Shown here: positions 50,601-56,670 of the stretch, one piece after another
Layout of the letters: every line of letters begins with the position of its first letter
How positions within the stretch are numbered: position 1 is the stretch's first letter
Assembly (NCBI GenBank): GCA_008330645.1
Contig: VLTN01000008.1
Coordinates: forward strand, 434,001 to 498,000
From: Cafeteria roenbergensis
Lineage: Eukaryota > Sar > Bigyra > Bicosoecida > Cafeteriaceae
Length of the DNA stretch: 64,000 nucleotides
Reading direction: 5' to 3'
Program-made: the position numbers and the translations under genes
Notes under the pieces: model-generated
Database searches by the model: none
Told to the model about the DNA's origin: nothing
Seen by the model: only the letters and a program-made list of their open reading frames with translations

Positions 50601-53282
50601 GCAGAGCGCCCCGCACTCCTGCGCTGACGCGATGTCGTCCAGCGGGGCAGCCAGTGGGCACACGAAGACGCGCCCCGCAGTGCCCTTGGCAGTTTGCGCT
50701 TGGGTCAGCTGCTTGTCACCTTTGTGCTGGATTCCAAGCACCTTCTTCAGCTCCTCTTCCCACTCCTTCTGTTCGCGTCGATCCACGCCTTGGATTGACG
50801 TCCTGACTGTGCGTTCGACAGCAGCGCGGTCAATCGTCGGCTCTGCGTCGGGGTGCTCCGAAATGAGCCGGTCCAGTGCGGAGAAGACGAGTCTGTTGAT
50901 CCGGTCCTCAAGCCTTACGTCCTGACCCTTGATGATCATTCCGTTGAGCGCTTGAACCTTCGAGGTCAAGTCCTCCGAGGGCGAGGCCGCGCTTTCGAGC
51001 AGTCGGGCAAAGTCTGCCTCCGCCTGGGACACACCCGCTGCCTTGATGGCCGCAAACCGCTTCTTCGCAGGGCCGTGGTGGCAGGTGTAGGCTGCTCGAC
51101 TGGCCTGCAGCATGACCTGCATGGAGGTCCCCAACTCGGGGCCATCGCCTTCCGGTTGCAGTGCGTCGATTGCTGCAATTGCCGTCTGGACGTCGGGGCA
51201 CTGCACCGAGTCGCCGCTGTTGACTTCCTCGCCCAGCTTCGCGAGCTCGCTCTTGGCAGCGGCGAGACGCTCGCTGATTCCCACCATCTTCTCGGCGACG
51301 ATGCTCTGCAAGTGAGTAGGCGTCGCTCGCTTCGGCGGCACGGCGGAAGGCCCGTACTCTCGGCGGGTTGCGTCCCCCCTCGCCGTCTTGATCACCAGAG
51401 CAATGCCAGAGGGCTCCGGCGCGATGCTGCCCTCCGCTGCGGGAGGCGGAAACACAGCTCTCCCCGGCAGCGCTTGCTCGAGCAAAGCGGCTGCGTCCCG
51501 GACGACGTCCAAGTCGATTCGCTCCTCGCTGCCAAATGCCTTGAGCACGCTCGCCAGCCGATGGTCGACCTCCGCCTGCTCTTCCCGCTCTCCCAGGATT
51601 GACAGCATATTGCTGGCGTGCGCGTCGTCGCCGCGAAGTCCTGACACGGGCATCATTACCTGGGCGATTGTGCGCAGCCACTCCGGGTACTCGCTCGCCC
51701 CCTCGACCTCCTCCAGTAGCGCCGCCAACGGCGCGGCCTTGCCGTCTCCGTGCTCGCCCTCGGCGATGGAGTGAATTTCGGCGGCCAGGCTCTGTGCCTG
51801 GTCGATCCATGCTGCCAGGCCCTTGACTGGTTGGGCGAGGCTGACCGAGTGGTCGCCCTTTCCAAGGCGGCAGGGCTGGGACTCGTCCTCCGGGCACTTG
51901 GCCGCAGGATCCGAGAGGAGAAGGGCATGCCGGTCGGCATCCCGCGGAACGCAGCGCTGCAGGCCGCCAAGGCAGTAGACGCTGTCGGACTGCCCCCCGC
52001 ACTCCGCTTCCTGCCCGTCTCCGCCCCCCTGAGATCCAGCCACAGGCCCTGTGCCGTGCGATCCAGCCTGTTCGGGGGGCGTCATGTCCGCGACCACGCG
52101 CGAGGAAGTTTTGAAGTCGCTGGTGTAGCTGAAGAGCAGCTCGGGCTCCGAGCGGACGCTCAGTGTGGCGGGCATGGCAATGGACACCCAGCCGCACACC
52201 TGACTCTGGGAGCCGTCGGTGCCAACGACCTTCACAACGAGCCCGGGCTGTGCCACGACCCCAGGGTCCAGCCGCAGGGGCGATTGGCTCTCGTCCACCG
52301 CCAGCTCGACGTCCGCGCTGCGCTCCTGGCTCTCGCGCCCCTGGGACGAGTCGGACTGCGGGCTTCCAACATCGCTGCCCTCGCTGGTGCCGCTCCCCCT
52401 CCCACCGTCTCCACTCGTGGCATCTCCTTCGTCGTCAGTCCCACCCTCGCTGCTGGAATCCAGGCTCCCATCCTCTTGACCGTCCTGGGACTGGGGCGGC
52501 AGAGGGCCGGTTGAGCCGTCGGACACCTGGCTTTCGTTCTGCTCGTCTTGGTCGCCAGTGGACCCGCTGTCGGGGTCCAGCGGGCGCCTCCTGCGGCCCG
52601 CCTGCGCCTGCAGAAGGCTCTCTTCGCCGGAACCACTCTCGCCGTCTGCGCTTTCCCCTGCCTGCTCGCCGCGGACGTCCGCCTCTTGCTGTGGAGGCAG
52701 CAGCCCCACCGAGACTAGCTGCCTCAGCTGCACTTTTGCGGTCCCGGCAAGCCGCATGGCAATGTCCCACGACCCATCTCGGTCGTGGTCCTCCCTTGGG
52801 CTTGCTGGCGTCGCCTGGCCGACGGCAGCCGGAGGGGGAATGCGCACGACCAGCATTCCAAGCTCGGCCTCCTTGCAATTGCCCACGACGGCCGGAGCCT
52901 CCCCAAACTCGTCCTTCATGTGCTGGGCAAACTTGGCGCCCTGGCCAATCCTGACGATGGGCCCGGCATACTCCTCCATTTGCGTCACGGGTAGACCCTG
53001 CATAGGCGCGGAGGAATCAGGGTCGCTCGGGAGCAACACCACGAGGTGGAGCGAAGCAGCGGACATGCAAGAGACCAGGGCACGACAAGGTAGCCGAGTG
53101 AGGACCTTTTCCGTCGCAACGCGGGCAGACTGCTCGCGGAGGCAGGGGCGCGGCCCCGAGCCTGTGCCAAAGCTCGTTCGGCGACCTCGCTCTTGCGCCC
53201 TCACCCGCTCCGCGACCGCCGTCGCCGCCAGAAACGCAGCCACAGCAGCGAGTGCCGCCATGAGAACGCCGCGGCCTGACAT
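35637..53282 (-). CDS. Giant secreted Cys-rich modular protein, 5,881 aa, family not recognised
   Basis: One uninterrupted frame starts at ATG 53282. The N-terminus is a typical signal peptide (hydrophobic Ala/Leu/Val core to about residue 24), and I see no convincing transmembrane helix later, so the product is probably secreted or wall-associated. The body holds 15 copies of a C-x5-C motif, roughly C-[VMA]-x-x-[ST]-x-C, as in CVVVSAC, CMAVSAC, CVTASAC, CMLFTAC and CVAVTRC. Their first cysteines lie near 53087, 50471, 49338, 48299, 47443, 46438, 45522, 44926, 43811, 43175, 42402, 41783, 40933, 39846 and 38870. Most are preceded by a CxxC (ACGVC, ACDLC, VCSAC) and followed by a V-x-H-[LV]-F strand and a lone Cys, which defines modules of about 200-380 residues. 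The C-terminal sixth has a 16-residue acidic repeat, a coiled coil near 36900-37480 and a Pro/Gly-rich end. The family and function are unknown; a surface or matrix protein is my inference. Confidence 0.85.
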   Translation of the reverse strand: MSGRGVLMAALAAVAAFLAATAVAERVRAQERGRRTSFGTGSGPRPCLREQSARVATEKVLTRLPCRALVSCMSAASLHLVVLLPSDPDSSAPMQGLPVTQMEEYAGPIVRIGQGAKFAQHMKDEFGEAPAVVGNCKEAELGMLVVRIPPPAAVGQATPASPREDHDRDGSWDIAMRLAGTAKVQLRQLVSVGLLPPQQEADVRGEQAGESADGESGSGEESLLQAQAGRRRRPLDPDSGSTGDQDEQNESQVSDGSTGPLPPQSQDGQEDGSLDSSSEGGTDDEGDATSGDGGRGSGTSEGSDVGSPQSDSSQGRESQERSADVELAVDESQSPLRLDPGVVAQPGLVVKVVGTDGSQSQVCGWVSIAMPATLSVRSEPELLFSYTSDFKTSSRVVADMTPPEQAGSHGTGPVAGSQGGGDGQEAECGGQSDSVYCLGGLQRCVPRDADRHALLLSDPAAKCPEDESQPCRLGKGDHSVSLAQPVKGLAAWIDQAQSLAAEIHSIAEGEHGDGKAAPLAALLEEVEGASEYPEWLRTIAQVMMPVSGLRGDDAHASNMLSILGEREEQAEVDHRLASVLKAFGSEERIDLDVVRDAAALLEQALPGRAVFPPPAAEGSIAPEPSGIALVIKTARGDATRREYGPSAVPPKRATPTHLQSIVAEKMVGISERLAAAKSELAKLGEEVNSGDSVQCPDVQTAIAAIDALQPEGDGPELGTSMQVMLQASRAAYTCHHGPAKKRFAAIKAAGVSQAEADFARLLESAASPSEDLTSKVQALNGMIIKGQDVRLEDRINRLVFSALDRLISEHPDAEPTIDRAAVERTVRTSIQGVDRREQKEWEEELKKVLGIQHKGDKQLTQAQTAKGTAGRVFVCPLAAPLDDIASAQECGALCSGAVYDAAQPLADAGLSGIRMSLDLSASFKSGEGALPLFMQSVCAVPYICGEDHSVRLRLFEVLPTESASPDFAGMSTRTQAAEAVFCSPKDDSGVTARSAPRFGEVKLDLTVQASKSSAVMADDIWELASNGQSTSHALSMSSRSGLVSLPLRWPSLGDNLDESGKRVLFDGAALLGVSEATALRQSRTAGHQVVRIGGRCTLTDTNCELVRKHAIEALSRAAQLAKDVGGSPAIQPHGVCRAIESGGVSSQGHGQPTQDVDEDGVDVSGLEDEDNTDDEVAQGLSSEAPPRSLLQRGGRGAAVRPGRRRRRREDGDDESSGSQVSDSEDEAPSSQAQGSGDSEVQETQQDEASTRRPALNTALPVTSPSTMGCHDGELVRVPTSDGRALRVLARVAASVTSQLDPIAFARRMTDFSDETVCAEFAICIRGVLGSPLHPSGDDSGHGLDQETQDSEEDEDAEHPSSLLQLASGASRNDGKGFLANMPRKTTPIDFHGIVQRFASSPAFLERPTPVELNTLHPRTYRLVVRLSKSVKTEDALACPAELNEEDVDSILGTFALDADFGLVPLHRADEGLDAFAETSTAFSDEQAQHRADLIAKATSETLMRGLDTDEPLANDLEAFPEDAKTVKLVGRVLRAVRGPAWRPPPLPSVEIPPTSENLPWAAEQPSAACGLCNPFGGASHHHLELFSAGEGEEATGVVVNFPEGADLVPPSRIGSDADCMVRLVAGLAHEPEHDDQHCPQRGVPLIPLKKEHRARLDVDATMCVTASACSAAAHDGLMAATFGKHARVALLHVFATGKSAKQRAESDGFAESLRSSTQVLPDRCEITKGSFQGVIPILLKTGLEDVPLPRVQGALRKWATEDILELQVPVAAESNIFIRPVSMKIPPPLLSKGGSPGEGVQTEAEWAKELVEAGKQRLSDSLKQALEAELRLLEPAPPEACMCNVWELPPLDPANWDAPGTAVNVGCDLCSRAQAMAHHVLEQFEPQVVNGEAIGSYGVMLQGPAAAGLSRLLAMGAHEGRPPLVGMPALQGAEAVVELSELAPTTMYCAIVTMCSSAQADHEEHMSSGSPLRNPQFDAPELRRVPILHLFKLAGEPGLPLVGVPDKCVADPAHFAASLPVTKPGQRLPEALEDLEDGLLTFAVPTVLPESEATISRVQHVHFRVPLSEQAACEGGDSWADLAGKAYKRLRGALMAEGSAPIALQPPPAMCPSQSPPPPGWEGFPNDDSPFSAACQFCESSDFAHYGEPHHEQMGSRDGQPGSNQYGHGAMVSLPGSATLDLSHGRGSPFEPAHETGTLADRLAALHSPSQSTEQPDGDEEERPAERDASSTGSQEAQSPQQQHTAEGQDTVGDEQQEQQQQQQVTDEAVSLLQAAASDSVTVCMLFTACAPASASAIAKHSTSPVLLAHVFSVDRTPPADFKVARCKAAPADFLGLMRITNVGSIASTSVSLKVDQMLEEGSSNTVEMTLANPKQCFGTDGEVPEACAHVTEDAEQAMSWLAALADRVISHVPPLPAAAPLPPMSCSANLHCPDRGAPQPAETSWWSKRRTAGCHACWPELAKIDDVTPSNPRMAHMEVGTFRSGRLMEHVACDDRPQPGDSLSAPLGGSDIVSTEHAHKQGGGALVHIDAGPSDASASVVLKPEDWDDVAMLPALLDLRIEQGAATLHSVSHADGSGADKAAPGLFCVAVTRCAEAADGQNEKAIGIVHLFKHLYGEGLGDPESCTTNPEAFIGLMAITSAPEALGEAATPSFTASAPGGATVTFSAATQGDAPGNGWYNAAFRGLKRVFDALGEAAQDSSVLDGEVAAPPSPGVCRSPAGISSEVIQRSASDMCSVCTPGAGSEDGIEIEGMEGAYTMHVPLSEESLAGVLMHATVGEERHSVCMIPTICLSAPSGGEPGSAKLILQATLSIQSLDPLVKHGPQKCNSFPTSEASLLQAGGRRLQDRHGSVESGGFGFRFAGIKASTSKDLRFDMPLEESRVEMLEAMADGQPAEDEEGLWELPGLSVADHNREDDADSATLRPAFVLPGNKILRGRGNVRERTAWNDGISEQLRELARAARLALQQVSERSEGGEAGWLPSDSPAPPEGCPSNIVPAAVADSEESANWAESSALAACGACNFFVSGRESSLQAKHLQLAGFSGDVSLPSLQDRMVRLGVAQLGSHQAPKPSASRSLRGVLVDVGARAGDIPILPHSLLQGEEVTAGGDHTPSYWRSALLSTMGDTQGLTLGSLKEAVELLGHSEETGSYLPDLFCVVASICEERDTSASADAAPVEMVLLRWFARGSKQPLGDPEHCRVSEESFLGVSASPRTSGRALHAQSLHVGFVSSGSAHVPVDLLAPLRGTTPALESEHPSEPRWFDLCVRGLARLAAAFGVEESSALPEGTTVSLGTTSDVLELGPSRCPLNELAGAGDAEGGKWWDPDAVCSACQPSGVEKVSHHLLDISDDGEYGVALGKEGDPEALVCVGLSLCMRFDAEELAATATLLVHEFAIAEAGSFGRSTGQPNACKIKKDSYVATTKLPFAASFHESLEQAARGQHTPVLGSYLLPWRSNDDMAGSAADWNALVAAAARRLTDSVAGILDGDDVRPVSADGLGSDSVPPPLACPSNLEKSSHEADERLYGEELASSGTVLEWKGALAEACGVCESEGPTAQVALSEFPAEGAKAGRGMLVSVAADSELHALIPTAALERDPDSEPVRFGSEVPDLGPIAFPEHATPSLVCVVVSACLDNGDKASGTASVTAMARFFSRPRNHLGWPLGCHAPAERLLGVVPIDVKATEAIRGSQAKDAITLVVAGGKDAHLVLEAATRGVAESSTTGASWLKASHDALATILGAVSEAHALVSKLQSGTDAKSAFESEQLLCSGRAVLPGTPWFKDEEYASCSTCEADGKQAHYFLPGFNPGHSDESTGILVVIGDSPSDSSGLVCMAVSACLKADKLYGKGEAASRFHLFTVEEPLRTIPSRLDPAYCQASANAHREYARGLTGTQRATERLMRDFNARGTLKGQQLIHIKGGEMGFLPYMNSKSKEARLWNARVDIGAERLLDALRTIIDIDGSSGLQLPSGWFPTDENAVAICGSNVPPAKVIETYQSHGTDFESSATTAACDLCLSAQDKSLDPYYDGRHLVVSPFDNPALKTPPSFSARRGEGPSSSKGVLVDLRGSAARLLASRDFGLVKNLEKLTSTEVDVDGEFVMDAVPKLPRTSDHLACMVVSACHYHQDSVAILHVYGVRLRYGLPDAEYCDTDDAVFAGAIPVASAALNVDEDGATESLSITAVIGGRRTAVELRAATQGSASDSDWSVLAHRGLDRLYAGITSALAPVDPNDASQRMPRKCKPWIPLGFLFPPKVVDPVVPDPGGCPADMHGVEMPGHEYNKGSGSLLALRVSRHEMRDAKMFADPAALTGQDPASVGASVPKVKLADLLARYDLSIDLGKEWTRKRTLNDWKQAVSSRQLGTSFSVDLQAGTVMSGSKIVGCMTSDGDPKDVGRKFWAVNLADALRTQAVDQLASATKVKSRWSMCVNRVLLKGDQRAGALALQAQLMPQRGAHQNSVSGRRNGQEAEYFTPFAPVCVVMAGCSAGSGDADSFLVAHIYGSAAEQWTKLPKRKEIDGLAEKPRRFGLNMADFHCTANTGSYVTTMFFKPQAQVLSDHLGSRLSVASSAHGGFETTTAFTPLGSSAAVEAYGYFPFYSSSWLDARMEPASPEVVKGSRVVKQASPLFLAFACVSYGVTGIGSSPAGCRLPSPEGERPMRFSQRSRSGHGQLHLNAMPQVQFIDEQREAGKPVAAASHLAASPAAAPPTAPVEASPAARSPTPPAAAVTQVAQKAAAVEPTCPGSLLHASCAAVGAPGPARTLEPAHLGQGWLAHVDINFAATWRSGAVAPPLSARGDARSVELVCVAVLACSSPASGLDRLTGQPHVDSSGATEATRAIVLALHAPDAPASDGLGCAFAPTATPEFGTMPVRLLPSAMAHMQAGSLSTLFSTLGLAEQRPPQDVVVPASRVGASRPPWAPASDEVAWFAAATSSTDMLRRTRVPVAFKNTVAVDSLASKVTQLFGSGEQSGLGLEGAAVPCAAVATAQLAASEPRFQAQRPAVLTDSRPARQSHELLEAVGARMGGSGADDAMDLFVFTQVQAGSAGRAAAHAGRAWRKRARSTDSLASLAPSESAGSVASSRARGATHRIHALRDRHHHPRFALSRSSADAAALEEEEEDEEPVHEASGTPAQGTSGGGSEDVNVEANEDTGGDGSGDVNEEANEDTGGGGSEDVNVEANEDTGGDGSGDVNAEANEDTGGDGSGDVNEEANEDTGGDGSGDVDEEANEDTGGDGSGDVDEEANEDASGGGSEESGQEGSSTSALPSVAQFRTCWTATRAAEREVVDAKQSLQDAAEVLERATAALVAARRPSPELGVLQELRDAARRVAENAEHALGRPDGSVDPQSEEGQDAAAARTALTEAESRVQAREAVEADEVGQLEIAKTEAEGRVSSLAAEVEAAEARLDTAKAALDRAVAELQADRSDPEVARILTEHSEGLSRMGIELPPDADLEHAEERRQQLAATRSQQGVIWPLRAFEFGTLATKAPGQLNDVVGGRSRAPSQGFRTASSAKEVMAVLEGATVPSTDTRAVTLHKLSETSKALLRDLDAETIAEGRHESLRHTMEEHRHREAQRKHSGNVGAALKRAFGAADADPLLHNPGVISSVAGAVRNQVAGFFDPPPTDAQVLQEAVEQIEVDAAFGGERYQAATEGTKEDSTVVEESVVLWRDAWKQTAGAGAYAAFWLSAEDAAEVTRLSEQLLRRRLVGTATVEVPHAPHRIRVSRPRPPSPNPSGGPPVPAQDNGVGLGKYTPPGDDHDDGGGGSHKGHKKPTGKSDSGFKPWPSRKPAPRHVSGDITPIDKRMSDYPELVWPAPGPLGRPMTLPPVSPATGGSMWFRETRGGSAGNTAAGLESQAAAEHVLSASDVALSPDVQAN
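37514..37870. repeat. 48-bp tandem repeat (minisatellite) inside the giant secreted protein gene
   Basis: About seven in-frame units of 48 bp encode a 16-residue acidic block of the type GDGSGDVNEEANEDTG. Units alternate between GDGSGDVN and GGGSEDVN versions, and the two types are interleaved, which suggests duplication of two-unit blocks. The length preserves frame, so copy number can vary without breaking the gene. Confidence 0.95.
46491..46520. repeat. CTG/CAG triplet tract encoding polyglutamine
   Basis: A short interrupted CTG run on the plus strand is read on the minus strand as glutamine codons with one glutamate (QQEQQQQQQ) in a linker of the giant secreted protein, just before the CMLFTAC motif. 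Confidence 0.85.
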
Positions 53283-53749
53283 GCCGCGGGTCCCTGCCCC
53301 TTGCGGCGGGATCCCTGTGGGGTATCGCGGTCTGCGGCCCGACGCCCCTGCTCTGTTGCTGCCGCGCTAATATTGGGCCAGCCCCGCACGCGTGGGCTGC
53401 AAAACCCCCGACCTCCCAGGTTGCGCACGGCTAGTGCCCAGGCCGAGCCTGGGCATCGAAGGCGCTGCACCCCGTGGGCAGGCTCCACCCAGGGACGCGC
53501 CGGCTTGTCGAGAGACGCGGCGGTCCCGCTGGCTGGAGGGCCGCTCTCATCTCACGCAGGCAGAGCCTCAGTGCTGCCCAGCTGTGGGCCTGCCGTGCGG
53601 ACTCGAAAGTGCCCACGGGTGTGCCACGAGAATAGGCCACTGGTTCGTGTGCTTGTGAGCAGGTGGACACGGTTCGCGGTCGGCGGTTGCGAGCGCGCAG
53701 AAGCGTTTTGCATTAAAATCAGATACACTGTTTAGGCACATCCCCTCGT
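53283..53749. promoter_or_regulatory. Spacer with the promoter of the giant secreted gene and the tRNA 5' flank
   Basis: These 467 bp lie between the ATG of the giant minus-strand gene and the plus-strand tRNA. They should contain the giant gene's promoter. An AT-rich patch just upstream of the tRNA (around 53706-53722, with TTAAAAT) may help position TFIIIB. No other gene was found. Confidence 0.4.
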
Positions 53750-53830
53750 ACTCAGGTGGCGGAGTGGTTAACGCGCTAGATTCAGGCTCTAGTCTCTTCG
53801 GAGGCGCAGGTTCGAATCCTGTCCTGGGTA
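53750..53830 (+). tRNA. tRNA-Leu (anticodon CAG)
   Basis: The 81-nt cloverleaf is complete and has no intron. The acceptor stem pairs ACTCAGG (53750-53756) with CCTGGGT (53823-53829), leaving A53830 as the discriminator base, which is the leucine identity base. The D stem is GCG/CGC with the GAGTGGTTAA loop. The anticodon stem CTAGA/TCTAG encloses loop TTCAGGC with anticodon CAG at 53783-53785. A long class II variable arm follows (about 53793-53805), then the T arm GCAGG-TTCGAAT-CCTGT. The A and B box promoters are intact. CCA is not encoded, as expected for a nuclear gene. Confidence 0.97.
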
Positions 53831-53837
53831 CTTCCTA

Positions 53838-53843
53838 TTTTTT
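53838..53843 (+). terminator. RNA polymerase III terminator of the tRNA-Leu gene
   Basis: Six consecutive T residues begin eight bases after the tRNA 3' end, the usual signal for RNA polymerase III release. A second T run at about 53868-53875 could act as a backup. Confidence 0.9.
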
Positions 53844-54505
53844 GTTTCCCCTTTGGTGCAGGACTCCTTTTTTTTGCCGCCACTGAACTCCGAACGCCCA
53901 ATCCAGACGCCTCAGCTTGCAATGCCAGCACAGGAACGCGCGAGAGCGATAAGCCGGGACCAAAAAAAGGCTTTGCCACGCGATGCTAGGCTCCTGCCAA
54001 GCGCCGAGACACTGAAACCTCCGCGAGTCGAACGCTGTTGAAGCTTGACGCGCGATGCCATGCTACGAGGCGAGACCTTCCGCGAGGCAGCAACAGACGC
54101 TTCAGTGCCCTCCACAATGCCCAGAGGCGGCCTGGCCTGGCAAGCAGGGCGCCATGCGCGCTTCGCTCCGTTCCAGAACCCAAGCGAGCTGCGGAAGGCC
54201 AGAGACATGCTTTCCTGTTGCGTAGCGCTGGACTGGGAGCCAGCACGGTTGTCTTCCTGCGAGGACAAGCGCCTGTCTCGAGTGAAACCGGAAAGCACAG
54301 AAAGTTTCGCGCCTCGGCAGCCGCTCTGGGAGACTGCCGAGGCCTTGGCAGCTCGCATGGCACGCCGAAACACAGACCCGAGCCCGAGGCGCGGTCGAGG
54401 CCAATAAAGTTGCCAACGTCGCCGTTGAAAGACCTCTGCAGCTCTGCCAGCGCTCGGCCAAGCGTGCTGCCAGCCGCAGGGAGATGACACTAGCCCCCGA
54501 CTCGA
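53844..54505. other. Spacer between the tRNA and the MACPF-lectin gene
   Basis: About 660 bp without a gene I can support. Open frames on both strands show no signal peptide, membrane segment or family motif. A CCAATAAAG string near 54400 lies about 100 bp upstream of the MACPF start and could be a CCAAT-type promoter element or chance. The region presumably contains the MACPF gene's promoter. Confidence 0.4.
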
Positions 54506-56670
54506 ATGCGACTTCTGGCAGCGGCCCTTGTGGCCGCGGGTGCGAGCGCCGCCAGCCTGCGGCGCGGCATGGACCAGAACACGGCCATGGTTCTTGGACC
54601 GGATGCAGTCAGCCCTACAACGCGCGATGTCACGACCCGGGAGGGGCTAGGCGAGAATCTGCCGTACCCGAGCGTCGATTACCTCGGTGAGCGCTCGTCA
54701 CCGAGAACCCCGAAGCCTGGCTCCAAGTGCGCCGCGATAAGCTGGGGGGCGTTGATAACGTTCGGGGGGGGGGGGGGGTTCGCGAGGGCCCAAGAGGACA
54801 GCTGTTTTGCGATCGCAGAGCAGCCGAGGCGTTGGGTTGGCAGCCTGATCGACTGACCCGCATTCGCTGAAGCTCGTCCCGGACCGCCGCTTGCTCGTTC
54901 GCAGGCGTCGGCTATGACCTCATCCGGGGCAACCCGGACGGTGATCCCGAGACGCAGCTCGACCCCGGCTTCCGAAACTCTGTCGTGGAGCTTGTCTGGG
55001 ACCAGAGCAACGAGCACCTGTCCAGGGACATGCGCTATCTCCAGCCTGTCGGCGGGTTCGCCTTCCCAGAGTACTCTTGCCACATGTCGTCGTCTTCGCG
55101 CGAGCTCTCGACCGAGTCGGACTACCAGAGCTCCCTCCAAGTCGACGCAAGCGTGCAGGGGGGGTACGGCGTGGGGGGGTTCTCGGGGTCCTTCTCTGCT
55201 TCGGCCGGCTTTGGGGAGTTCGCCCGCGACGTCGCGAGCAAGGGCTCGGAGCGCTTCGAGCTCGTGTCATACTGCCTTCAATTCGTTGCAGGCTTCAACA
55301 AGGGCGCCGACACGAAACTGAAGCAGATGCCCCACTTTGAAGCTGCAGTGCAGGGCCTTGTCGGAGGCGACCAGGACACATGGAACGCCTTCTTCGAAGA
55401 GTTTGGAACGCACTACATCAGCAAGGTCCACCTCGGGGGGAAGATGATCCACCAGGTGACCATGGACCGCAGCAGCGTGGAAAAGATCCGCAACAGCAAC
55501 GTGGATGTCAGCTTGGCTGTGGAGGCGTCCTTCGGTGCTGGCTCCGGTGGATCCTCGGCCAGCTTTTCCAAGAATAAGGAGGCGCGTGACGCAATGCAGT
55601 CGGCAAGTGCGGAGTCTCGCACGCTTGTGCTCGGTGGCCTGCCCCCCACTGCCGGGGGCAAGGACGACAGCGCATTTGGCGAGTGGGCTGCATCCGTGCG
55701 CGAGGCTCCCATGCCTGTCCGCTACGAGCTGACTCCGTTTTACGAACTCGCGACGTCGATGGACAAGTCCACCTACGACATGATGTTCAAAACGTACTCG
55801 GACGAGCAAGTGAAGCTCGCGAAGAAGAAACAAAGCCAGTCGTCCGGTCCTGTGTCAAAGCTCTTCCCTGGTGACACGCTGCCAGCCGGCAAAAGGCTGG
55901 ACCCTCCTGGCGGCAAGGCGTACGGCCTGCTGGAAGACGACGGGAGCTTTCGCCTCAAGGACCGGTACGACAATGTTCTCTGGGAGGCCCCCGTCACCAC
56001 TTCGTCGGGCACGGACGGAGAAAAGGCCGAGTTGCGATACACCACCAAGGGGACTTTCGACATCAGGCGCGGGCAGAAGACGCTGTTCTCGGCGCATACG
56101 GGCATGCACAAGTGCCACAACAACCCCCCCGGTCGTCTGGAGCTCCAGATGGACGGCAACCTTGTCGTGTATAGCTCCAATGGCAAGGTCATGTGGATGA
56201 GCGGCACTGACGGTGGCAAGATGAACAGTGAAGGAGTCCGCAACAACGGGTTCTTTGGCGAAGGCTGCAAGCTCCCCAACCCCACGGAGATCAAGAAAGG
56301 GCAGTCTCTACGAGCCGGTGAGAAACTCGTCAGCGGAGGGGCGTCCCTCGAGCTTCGGAACGACGGGCGCATCAGTCTGTTCGGCAACGGGCGCGAGTTG
56401 TGGCACAACCACCTGGAGAACCAGCACAACGGTCCCTTCACCCTCACACTCCAGCCCGATGGCAACCTCGTCGAGTACAACAAGGACCACAGTGCTGTGT
56501 GGGCCGCAAACATCCACGACTGCGACAAAAAGGGAACAGTGGCCCGCCTCAACGGCGACGGAAACTTTGTCGTGTATGAGGAGTACGGTGAGCCGGTCTG
56601 GTCAACCGACACTGGCGATTTCAGCACCAACCGCGACGACCCGCTGGGCGACCGCGAGAGCGCATGCTGA
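54506..56670 (+). CDS. Secreted MACPF (perforin-type) protein with bulb-type lectin repeats (2 exons, about 648 aa)
   Basis: Exon 1 is 54506-54686 and exon 2 is 54905-56670. The 218-nt intron is phase 1 (g|gtgagc ... gcag|gc). Exon 1 supplies a signal peptide (MRLLAAALVAAGASA). The MACPF domain spans about residues 60-355: a GYDLIRGNP-like opening right after the splice and the family signature FGTHYISKVHLGG at 227-239. Proteins with this domain can form membrane pores. From about 380 to the end are bulb-type (B-lectin) repeats: two intact mannose-binding motifs QxDxNxVxY at Q475 and Q577 and a third with Asn replacing Gln at 610, plus degenerate copies. The lectin part would direct the protein to glycans, for example on prey, competitors or its own surface. 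Whether it truly makes pores cannot be read from sequence. It has no neighbour that suggests an immunity or activation partner. Confidence 0.9.
54764..54778. repeat. Poly-G run (15 G) in the MACPF intron
   Basis: A homopolymer of 15 guanines sits mid-intron, about 77 nt after the donor. It has no coding effect. Its length may be inaccurate or variable, and a G-run of this size can form a quadruplex in RNA. Confidence 0.85.

Noticed and set aside
53912-54490. A 192-codon minus-strand frame upstream of the MACPF gene
   Set aside because: No signal peptide, membrane segment or recognisable motif; overlapping frames of similar size occur on both strands, as expected for non-coding GC-rich DNA.
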